DNA from: Ruminococcus sp. UBA1828
GTDB lineage: Bacteria > Bacillota > Clostridia > Oscillospirales > Ruminococcaceae
Direction of reading: 5' to 3'
Length of the DNA: 5,358 bases
NCBI GenBank assembly: GCA_002338885.1
Contig: DDJI01000034.1
Location: 9,130-14,487, forward strand
Shown: positions 1-4,044 of the stretch, in pieces
How the letters are laid out: each line of letters starts with the position of its first letter
Position numbering within the stretch: position 1 is the first letter of the stretch
The notes under the pieces: generated by a model
Told to the model about the DNA's origin: nothing
Database searches by the model: none
Seen by the model: only the letters and a program-made list of their open reading frames with translations
Translations under genes and position numbers: made by a program

Positions 1-28
1 AAAATAAGATGTCGGAGGGAACGTACTG

Positions 29-880
29 ATGGCAAACGATAAAATCGCCGTAAAGGCCCGTAAGTCAGATACCCTTCGCTCAGCCGCTCATAAAACCGCG
101 GGAGCGGCAAGGACAAAAAGAAAGATATTCGGAATAGTGCGGCTTGTCGTGCTGTCGCTCTTTGCGGTGTTCTTTGCAATACCCGTGATCACAACCGCCA
201 TACGTTCCTTCAGCTTTGAGGGCAGAATAGGCCTTAAACAGTATTGGGAGCTGTTTGTGACAAACTTCACATACCTCGATTACTTTTGGAACTCCGTCAT
301 ATATGCGGTGTCCACAACCGTTGTGTGCATACTGATATCCATACCGATAGGGTTCTTGTTTGCAAAGGTAAGATTTCGAGGAAGAGACGGCTTGTTCTTT
401 GTGTTCATACTTGTGATGATGCTGCCGTTTCAGGCGACACTTCTGCCGAACTACATACAGCTGCGCGACTTCAACATGCTAAACACCCCGTTTGCGCTGT
501 CAGTGCCTATGATGTTTTCTCCCTTTGCGGTATTTTTGCTGCGGCAGTTTATGAAAACCATTCCCGACAGCCTTATAGATGCGACGCTTATAGACACATC
601 GTCGGTCATAAAAACCTTCCGCTACGCCATTTTGCCAAATATCAAGCCTGCGATAGTATCCCTGTCGATACTCATCTTCTGCGAGAGCTGGAACATGGTA
701 GACCAGGCGCTCATATTCTCCATGGACAACGACATGATCATGCCGCTGTCGGTTGTTCTCTCAGAGATACCGGAAAACGTCAAGTATGCGGGAAGCACCG
801 TTTACATGTTCCCGGTCATAATGCTGTTTGTCATGTTCAGAGAGGCGCTTGAGCAATCAATGGAAAGCTACAAGCTGTAA
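29..880 (+). CDS. MalG-type carbohydrate ABC transporter permease
   Basis: Inner-membrane permease subunit of a binding-protein-dependent (CUT1/MalG-like) ABC importer, probably for a sugar or oligosaccharide. The 283-residue product has a basic N-terminal tail (1-33) and about six membrane segments near residues 34-56, 88-112, 120-140, 155-175, 206-228 and 255-271. The cytoplasmic coupling loop that docks on the ATPase lies at 184-203 with the canonical spacing D184-A-T..D189-T-S.....F197....L-P203. The family consensus is EAA..DGA.....F....LP, so E, the second A and the key G are all replaced (D184, T186, T190). The usual C-terminal GAVKG-like ending is also absent. The start is fixed by GGAGGG at 14-19, nine bases before ATG. 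A TAA at 5-7 could be the stop of an upstream partner permease, but that cannot be confirmed. The next gene follows after 10 bases, so it is part of an operon. Family is confident; substrate is unknown. Confidence 0.93.
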   Translation: MANDKIAVKARKSDTLRSAAHKTAGAARTKRKIFGIVRLVVLSLFAVFFAIPVITTAIRSFSFEGRIGLKQYWELFVTNFTYLDYFWNSVIYAVSTTVVCILISIPIGFLFAKVRFRGRDGLFFVFILVMMLPFQATLLPNYIQLRDFNMLNTPFALSVPMMFSPFAVFLLRQFMKTIPDSLIDATLIDTSSVIKTFRYAILPNIKPAIVSLSILIFCESWNMVDQALIFSMDNDMIMPLSVVLSEIPENVKYAGSTVYMFPVIMLFVMFREALEQSMESYKL

Positions 881-886
881 GGAGGA
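881..886 (+). promoter_or_regulatory. Ribosome binding site deciding the ATG at 891
   Basis: GGAGGA directly follows the permease stop codon and sits four bases before ATG 891. It favours this start over the in-frame ATG at 828, which lies inside the permease gene and has no comparable site. Confidence 0.8.
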
Positions 887-890
887 CGCC

Positions 891-1313
891 ATGCACAAGA
901 TAGTAACAGTGACGCTCACCGCCATAAGCATTGCGTTTTGTGCCGTGATACTCTTCTTCACATTTTTCGGAGAACGCCTTTACTACGACACAAAGCCAAA
1001 AGTGGAGTATGTCTCGCTTTCAATGAGCGTCAACGGAAACAGGATAGTCCCCGCCTCGGCGGTGTACGAAGAGGGCGGAAAGAGCTATGTTTACGCCATA
1101 GTCCCCACAACCGGCTTTTCGGCGCAGATATACACCCTTTCAAAGATTGAAATAACGGTGAACGAGACAGTGGAGGACTACATATACCCGGGCGAAAATG
1201 CGCTGATCACAGTAGTGGACACGCTCCCCTCTCCCGGGCTGAACGTGGTGTCAAAGTGCAACGAAGAGATATCGGACGGCATAAGAGTGCTGCCGGTTGA
1301 GAGCCTTGAATAA
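891..1313 (+). CDS. Small membrane-anchored protein resembling the C-terminal part of an HlyD/MacA-type adaptor
   Basis: A 140-residue protein with one N-terminal membrane segment (about 4-26, no lipobox, so probably an uncleaved anchor) and an extracytoplasmic domain. Residues 53-58 (VPASAV), followed by an acidic-glycine turn and SYVYAIVP (65-72), resemble the stretch in membrane-fusion adaptors that reads roughly vPxsAv...g..yVyvv. The following beta-rich part (85-110) resembles the end of that fold. The coiled-coil and lipoyl-like halves of a full adaptor are missing, so this is either a minimal relative or a stand-alone domain. It sits between a sugar-type permease and a binding lipoprotein, 10 and 21 bases from its neighbours, so it is likely cotranscribed and may be an accessory part of the transporter. 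The coding call is firm; the adaptor relationship rests on motif recognition only. Confidence 0.78.
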   Translation: MHKIVTVTLTAISIAFCAVILFFTFFGERLYYDTKPKVEYVSLSMSVNGNRIVPASAVYEEGGKSYVYAIVPTTGFSAQIYTLSKIEITVNETVEDYIYPGENALITVVDTLPSPGLNVVSKCNEEISDGIRVLPVESLE

Positions 1314-1334
1314 AAAACAAAAAGGAGAACACCC

Positions 1335-2342
1335 ATGCTAAGACGACTACTTGCGATTTTTTGCTGCATAGCCGCGGCGGGAACGGCGCTTTCGGGATGC
1401 GCAGGCATGTTTAAAGCAAACTACTCAGACGATGAGCCGAACGTCACATACTCAACCGACACGACATCTGCGTCAGAAAGCGGAGAAAGCTATGAAAACC
1501 GTGACATTGTTGTGGGGTATTACAGCTATGATGCGGTGCGCATAGAAGCTCTTATTTCGGCATTTGAGGCGAGTGCCGGCGTGAGCGTGGGAAGGCATGC
1601 TGTGTCCGTTACGGACGCCACCATGATCAGCGACCTGCTTCTTGACGACGACAACCAAATAGACGTATTCTTCACATCTACCGTTGACATCTACAAGTTT
1701 ATAAGGGACAAGGAGTATGTGGAGCTGAACGGGTTTGAAAGCCTTAAAGAAAAGCTCGACTCCATGGAGTATACAAAGACCGCCGCCGCGTATGAGGGAA
1801 GCTATTTCGGCGTCCCGTGCGGAGGCTCCTTAACCGATTCGTCTAAGATAACATCCTACGCCGACACACTGCAAAAGTACATTTGCAAAAACATCGACCT
1901 GATAAACGGCGTAAACCGTGATTCGAGCGGAGACGAGCTGACGGCGGTTGTAAAGCATCTTTTGAGCAACCCCGAGGACACGGCTGACGCGCCGTTTTAC
2001 ACCGATTTCAACTACAAAATGTATCTGTGCGATTACTTTATGATAAGCCCCGACTGCGATAATACCGCGCTTGCGGCGGAGTTTTTGGAGATGGTTTTCG
2101 ACTACTATAACGGCGAGCTGGCGCTTGAGGATGAGAGCGGAAACGAGCTTTTGCCCGAGACGACATACCCTGAGGATGCAGACATGAGCGAAACACTCCC
2201 CGGATGGAACTCGACGTATTCCGGCGCGGTTTATCCGATATCGTCGATAATGTTCTCACAGCCGTACTATGGTGAAACGGATGAGGAGATAGCGGCGCTT
2301 GTTGCGGATGCTATAGCTCAGGTCGCCGCGAGCATGGAATGA
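1335..2342 (+). CDS. Shortened solute-binding lipoprotein of an ABC importer
   Basis: A 335-residue secreted lipoprotein. It has a basic N-terminus (R3, R4), a hydrophobic core (5-18) and the lipobox L19-S-G-C22, followed by an acidic serine/threonine-rich linker. From about residue 57 (IVVGYYSYDAVRIEALISAFE) it follows the start of the extracellular sugar-binding fold, with DVFFTS near 110 and a YFGVP block near 158. The later SPDCDNTALAAEFLEMVF stretch matches the helix that usually lies near the C-terminal third of the fold. The segment between these, where family members carry the yYNk.lF..aGl..pPkTW region, is largely absent. Usual relatives are about 420-450 residues, so this looks internally reduced. 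It may bind a different ligand or act as a non-transport sensor lipoprotein. AAAGGAGA at 1321-1328 supports the ATG. It is the last gene of the operon, and no clear terminator follows. Confidence 0.85.
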   Translation: MLRRLLAIFCCIAAAGTALSGCAGMFKANYSDDEPNVTYSTDTTSASESGESYENRDIVVGYYSYDAVRIEALISAFEASAGVSVGRHAVSVTDATMISDLLLDDDNQIDVFFTSTVDIYKFIRDKEYVELNGFESLKEKLDSMEYTKTAAAYEGSYFGVPCGGSLTDSSKITSYADTLQKYICKNIDLINGVNRDSSGDELTAVVKHLLSNPEDTADAPFYTDFNYKMYLCDYFMISPDCDNTALAAEFLEMVFDYYNGELALEDESGNELLPETTYPEDADMSETLPGWNSTYSGAVYPISSIMFSQPYYGETDEEIAALVADAIAQVAASME

Positions 2343-2396
2343 ATATGGATGAATGCGAAGCGAATATAGAATGGTGCATTGTTGATGCGTGATGCG

Positions 2397-2432
2397 CATG
2401 CCGTGTCGGATGTTGTGAGCCGATGCGGCATG
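2397..2432 (+). other. Imperfect hairpin downstream of the lipoprotein gene
   Basis: CATGCCG (2397-2403) pairs with CGGCATG (2426-2432). Inside it TCGG (2406-2409) pairs with CCGA (2420-2423), leaving a symmetric TG/TG internal loop and a 10-base loop. It could protect the 3' end of the ABC operon mRNA. No run of T follows (the downstream bases are mostly A), so it is not a standard intrinsic terminator. The rest of 2343-2500 shows no gene, only short reiterations such as GATGCGT/GATGCGC. Confidence 0.4.
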
Positions 2433-2500
2433 TACGCTGCAAATAAAAATAAACCGGCAGAGCACGGCGATGATTGTGCTGCGCATGCATAAGAATACGA

Positions 2501-2544
2501 CATGTGTACATATGCATTCGTATGTGCTCATATGTGCACGTATG
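2501..2544. repeat. Ten-base-phased TATG array with alternating purine-pyrimidine runs
   Basis: TATG begins at 2511, 2521, 2531 and 2541, preceded by CATG at 2501: five ATG-containing units at an exact 10-base period, that is, on one face of the helix. The block also contains purine-pyrimidine alternation runs at 2501-2517, 2519-2527 and 2529-2544, and a near-perfect inverted repeat (2508-2514 against 2519-2525). It ends 28 bases before the -35 box of the tRNA promoter. It may be a decayed decamer tandem repeat or an upstream activator site; function is inferred. Confidence 0.5.
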
Positions 2545-2572
2545 AATTAAACTTATTTAATTCAAAAAAGGC

Positions 2573-2601
2573 TTGACAATTTACCATAATGCTATTATAA
2601 T
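2573..2601 (+). promoter_or_regulatory. Consensus housekeeping promoter for tRNA-Ser
   Basis: A perfect TTGACA (-35, 2573-2578) and a perfect TATAAT (-10, 2596-2601) are separated by exactly 17 bases. An A/T-rich stretch (about 2544-2569) lies just upstream and could act as an UP element. Transcription should begin near 2608, giving a leader of about 79 bases before the mature tRNA. A full consensus match suits a stable-RNA gene. Confidence 0.94.
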
Positions 2602-2607
2602 CAATAT

Positions 2608-2686
2608 GTTGCACGCTGAAAGGACGGACGCATTAAGGCAGACGAAGGGGCGTGCGGATGAGGATAAAATGTTACAGATTCATCAC
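2608..2686 (+). other. 5' leader of the tRNA-Ser precursor
   Basis: Predicted precursor leader between the expected transcription start and the tRNA acceptor stem, to be removed by RNase P. GCACGC (2611-2616) at its 5' end can pair with GCGTGC (2650-2655), closing a 33-base loop and capping the leader with a stem. No convincing open reading frame is seen in it. Confidence 0.5.
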
Positions 2687-2777
2687 GGAGAAATACCCAA
2701 GTGGTGAAGGGGCTCCCCTGCTAAGGGAGTAGGTCGGGATTTCCGGCGCGAGGGTTCAAATCCCTCTTTCTCCGCCA
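2687..2777 (+). tRNA. tRNA-Ser (anticodon GCU)
   Basis: A class II tRNA that decodes AGC and AGU. The acceptor stem GGAGAAA (2687-2693) pairs with TTTCTCC (2767-2773), followed by discriminator G and an encoded CCA (2775-2777). The D-arm has a CCC/GGG stem around AAGTGGTGAA. The anticodon stem CTCCC/GGGAG (2713-2717, 2725-2729) closes the 7-base loop CTGCTAA with anticodon GCT at 2720-2722. The long variable arm forms a 5-bp stem (GTCGG/CCGGC with one wobble pair), the hallmark of tRNA-Ser. The T-arm GAGGG/CCCTC (2750-2754, 2762-2766) encloses TTCAAAT. All stems are intact, so the gene should be functional. Confidence 0.98.
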
Positions 2778-2814
2778 AGTAAAAAAGACAGGCGCATGCC
2801 TGTCTTTTTTACTT
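2777..2814 (+). terminator. Intrinsic terminator of tRNA-Ser (copy 1)
   Basis: A perfect 17-bp inverted repeat, 2777-2793 with 2798-2814, with tetraloop GCAT. The core GACAGGC/GCCTGTC is flanked by A6 and T6 tracts, giving a U-run directly after the GC-rich stem. Because the outer pairs are A/T on both sides, it would also terminate transcripts arriving on the opposite strand. The stem's first base is the last A of the encoded CCA. Confidence 0.94.
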
Positions 2815-2824
2815 TATGAATAAA
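2784..2824 (+). repeat. 41-bp direct repeat spanning the terminator (copy 1)
   Basis: Identical over 41 bases to 3072-3112, in the same orientation and 288 bases apart. It covers the terminator core, its T-tract and the following ACTTTATGAATAAA. Identity stops at G2825/A3113 on one side and A2783/G3071 on the other. Confidence 0.95.
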
Positions 2825-2836
2825 GGATTTGAACCC
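2825..2836 (-). repeat. Inverted 12-base copy of the tRNA-Ser T-arm
   Basis: GGATTTGAACCC is the exact reverse complement of the T-arm bases 2752-2763 of the neighbouring tRNA. It begins at the base where the 41-bp repeat ends. In a read-through transcript it could pair with the tRNA T-arm, with the terminator hairpin enclosed. The T-arm is also a common target of tyrosine recombinases, so it may mark an old integration event. Confidence 0.7.
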
Positions 2837-2858
2837 GAGCAGAGGGGACCGGCGCGGG

Positions 2859-2918
2859 CAACGCATCCGACCGCCGCCTGCGGCGGAAAAAGGGAGGATG
2901 CGTTGGCGAAACGGTCGG
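2859..2918 (+). ncRNA. Candidate structured RNA with competing GC-rich stems
   Basis: CAACGCATCC (2859-2868) pairs perfectly with GGATGCGTTG (2896-2905). Within its loop CCGCCG (2871-2876) pairs with CGGCGG (2881-2886) around CCTG. A third perfect pairing, CCGACCG (2867-2873) with CGGTCGG (2912-2918), overlaps both stems by two and three bases, so it forms either a pseudoknot or an alternative fold. The block lies between two copies of the terminator, and no promoter of its own is evident. That it is an RNA rather than a DNA repeat is inferred. Confidence 0.4.
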
Positions 2919-2925
2919 CAAAGAC

Positions 2926-3004
2926 AAGGCAAATTGTGAACTTGCAGCCCGCCGAACGAAACGAACCTATGATAAGCACAGGCTTTGGCGTCAGCCAAAG
3001 CCTG
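2926..3004 (+). repeat. Dispersed repeat element, copy A (ends in an 11-bp hairpin)
   Basis: The order is AAGGCAAA (2926-2933), ACTTGCAG (2940-2947), CCCGCC (2948-2953), then AACCTATGA (2964-2972) leading into a perfect hairpin: CAGGCTTTGGC (2979-2989), loop GTCA, GCCAAAGCCTG (2994-3004). The same ordered blocks recur at 3904-4043. From AACCTATGA to the end of the first hairpin arm the two copies differ at only two positions. No U-tract follows here (GAGCCG), so this copy is a poor terminator. Confidence 0.75.
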
Positions 3005-3067
3005 GAGCCGTAAGCGTTGAGAGGGCAAAAGTGCGGTTAACTTTCAGCAGCAGGAATAATTCTGCAA

Positions 3068-3099
3068 TAAGAAAGACAGGCGCATGCCTGTCTTTTTTA
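3068..3099 (+). terminator. Second copy of the tRNA terminator
   Basis: The stem TAAGAAAGACAGGC (3068-3081) pairs with 3086-3099 around loop GCAT, with one G-T wobble, and T6 is at 3093-3098. It would end any transcript crossing the 2815-3067 insert, and separates that insert from the toxin-antitoxin promoter downstream. Confidence 0.85.
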
Positions 3100-3112
3100 C
3101 TTTATGAATAAA
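3072..3112 (+). repeat. 41-bp direct repeat spanning the terminator (copy 2)
   Basis: Exact second copy of 2784-2824. The preceding bases do not contain the tRNA 3' end, so only the trailer and not the tRNA was duplicated. Bases 3113-3178, between this repeat and the toxin-antitoxin promoter, show nothing further. Confidence 0.95.
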
Positions 3113-3178
3113 AAGCGTTCCTTGACTTTCACCGACCTGCGAAGCACCGCACATTGCACATCTCGCAAATTAAATGTA

Positions 3179-3207
3179 TTGCGTTTGTAAGTACAATCGT
3201 GTATAAT
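3179..3207 (+). promoter_or_regulatory. Promoter of the toxin-antitoxin operon with a palindromic operator candidate
   Basis: A perfect -10 TATAAT (3202-3207) lies 17 bases after a weak -35 TTGCGT (3179-3184). Between the boxes is the inverted repeat TTGTA-AG-TACAA (3185-3196). Type II antitoxins with ribbon-helix-helix folds usually bind such palindromes over their own promoter, so autoregulation here is a reasonable inference. Confidence 0.7.
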
Positions 3208-3236
3208 AAGAGTAAAAAAGAATGTGTTAATTTCGG

Positions 3237-3242
3237 AAGGAG
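3237..3242 (+). promoter_or_regulatory. Ribosome binding site deciding the ATG at 3251
   Basis: AAGGAG (within GGAAGGAG, 3235-3242) lies eight bases before ATG 3251. It rules out the in-frame upstream start at 3224, which lies ahead of this site. Confidence 0.85.
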
Positions 3243-3250
3243 CTTTGAAT

Positions 3251-3553
3251 ATGCCAAAATCAGCAAACCTATATGCGCGCATCGAACCCGAGGTCAAAGA
3301 GCAGGCGGAAGCCATCCTCAGTGCCTTGGGCATTCCGGCATCCAATGCCATCACTATGTTTTACAAACAAATTATTCTACAGCGCGGACTGCCCTTTGAA
3401 GTAAAACTGCCGGATCACCCGCTGGACATCAGCCGCATGAGCGCGACACAGCTTGATTCCGAGCTTGAAAAAGGCTATGAACAAATGAAGTCCGGTCAAG
3501 CCGTCTCTGCAAAGCAAGCGTTTGACGAGTTGCAAGAGGATGCAAACTTATGA
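3251..3553 (+). CDS. RelB/DinJ-family antitoxin
   Basis: A 100-residue antitoxin of a type II toxin-antitoxin system. The N-terminal half has the RelB/DinJ ribbon-helix-helix layout: a short basic strand (ANLYARIEPEVK, 5-16), helix 1 (about 14-26), the turn LGIPASNAI (26-34), helix 2 (34-45), then the typical GLPFEVKLP (46-54). This part dimerises and binds operator DNA. The acidic, glutamine-rich C-terminal part (about 60-100) would wrap around and neutralise the toxin. It has its own promoter and strong ribosome binding site, and overlaps the toxin gene by four bases (ATGA). The antitoxin is expected to repress its own promoter, alone or with the toxin. The family assignment is firm. Confidence 0.95.
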   Translation: MPKSANLYARIEPEVKEQAEAILSALGIPASNAITMFYKQIILQRGLPFEVKLPDHPLDISRMSATQLDSELEKGYEQMKSGQAVSAKQAFDELQEDANL

Positions 3554-3873
3554 GCTATGAGGTGATGCTGACACCGAATGCTAAGCGCGACCTGCAAGAA
3601 ATCTACCGCTACATCGCGGTAGAGATGCAAGCAGAGCAAAGCGCCAACACTCAGTTGACTCGCTTAAAGGAAAGTATACTCAAGCTGGACGAAATGCCGG
3701 AGCGGTTTAGAGTCTACGACAGGGAACCGTGGCGCAGCCGCAACCTTCACATCATGCAGGTGGACAATTACCTTGTGTTTTATATCCCGAATAACGTGAA
3801 TAAAACTGTTGTTGTGCTCCGCATTATGTACGGCAGGCAAGATGTTGACGCCCAACTCCACGGCAGCATGTGA
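3550..3873 (+). CDS. RelE/ParE-family toxin
   Basis: A 107-residue toxin with the ordered RelE/ParE landmarks: strand SYEVMLTP (2-9), A11-K-R-D-L15 leading into the helix pair, YIA (21-23), the L46-D-E-MPERF53 turn, then NYLVFYIP (73-80) and VVVLRIMYGRQD (87-98). The family acts either by ribosome-dependent mRNA cleavage (RelE/YafQ) or by gyrase poisoning (ParE). The catalytic histidine set known from YafQ is not evident near the C-terminus, and the RIMYGRQD ending is more typical of ParE-like members, so the target is left open. Translation is coupled to the antitoxin through the ATGA overlap. In-frame tandem stops (TGATAA, 3871-3876) end it. Length is normal and no lesion is seen. Confidence 0.94.
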   Translation: MSYEVMLTPNAKRDLQEIYRYIAVEMQAEQSANTQLTRLKESILKLDEMPERFRVYDREPWRSRNLHIMQVDNYLVFYIPNNVNKTVVVLRIMYGRQDVDAQLHGSM

Positions 3874-3917
3874 TAAAGGCGTTTATTATTGACTAAGCCG
3901 CCAAAGGCAAAAAACTT

Positions 3918-3985
3918 ACACTCGCAGCTGTATTACACTTGCAGCTGTATTACACTCGCAGCTGTATTACACTTGCAGCTGTATT
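3918..3985 (+). repeat. Four 17-bp tandem repeats in two identical 34-bp units
   Basis: Units are at 3918-3934, 3935-3951, 3952-3968 and 3969-3985, each reading ACACTYGCAGCTGTATT. The sixth base alternates C, T, C, T, so the array is really two exact copies of a 34-bp dimer. Each unit contains the palindrome CAGCTG, spaced 17 bases from the next. It lies between convergent genes. It could be a slippage-prone minisatellite or an iteron-like protein-binding array; no binding protein is identified. Confidence 0.95.
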
Positions 3986-4017
3986 ACCCGCCACGCTACG
4001 CAAACCTATGAAAATCA

Positions 4018-4043
4018 CAGGCTTTGGCTGATGCCAAAGCCTG
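4018..4043. terminator. Hairpin between convergent operons, probable bidirectional terminator
   Basis: A perfect 11-bp stem, CAGGCTTTGGC (4018-4028) with GCCAAAGCCTG (4033-4043), and loop TGAT. On the + strand TTTAT follows. On the - strand TGATTTTC follows, directly after the stop codon of the membrane-protein gene. Both T-tracts are weak, so efficiency is uncertain, but the position between two converging operons fits termination. Confidence 0.6.
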
Positions 4044-4044
4044 T

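Larger units (their letters stand above)
3904..4043 (+). repeat. Dispersed repeat element, copy B, expanded by internal tandem repeats
   Basis: Same strand and same block order as copy A: AAGGCAAA (3904-3911), ACTCGCAG, CCCGCC (3987-3992), AACCTATGA (4003-4011), CACAGGCTTTGGC and its inverted partner. It differs by having the GCAG block expanded into a 17-bp tandem array. It ends one base before the stop codon of the opposing gene. Together, copies A and B enclose the toxin-antitoxin operon. Confidence 0.7.

Noticed and set aside
828..890. Upstream in-frame start for the small membrane-anchored protein
   Set aside because: It would overlap the permease by 53 bases and add a charged tail before the membrane anchor. 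The GGAGGA at 881-886 points to ATG 891.
2256..2531. Open reading frames on the - strand between the lipoprotein gene and the tRNA
   Set aside because: Several overlapping frames are open because of the ATG/CAT-rich repeats. None has a ribosome binding site or recognisable protein features, and they run into the lipoprotein gene.
2815..2840. Second tRNA on the - strand, suggested by the T-loop-like GGGTTCAAATCC
   Set aside because: The flanking bases do not form a five-pair T-stem, and no acceptor, anticodon or D-arm can be found on that strand.
2816..3013. Open reading frame of 65 codons on the + strand downstream of the tRNA
   Set aside because: It has no ribosome binding site, runs through the terminator trailer, the antisense T-arm and two perfect hairpins, and its composition is low-complexity. 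The structure explains the sequence better than a protein does.
3918..3985. CRISPR array
   Set aside because: The 17-bp units abut with no spacers, and no cas gene is present; it is a simple tandem repeat.
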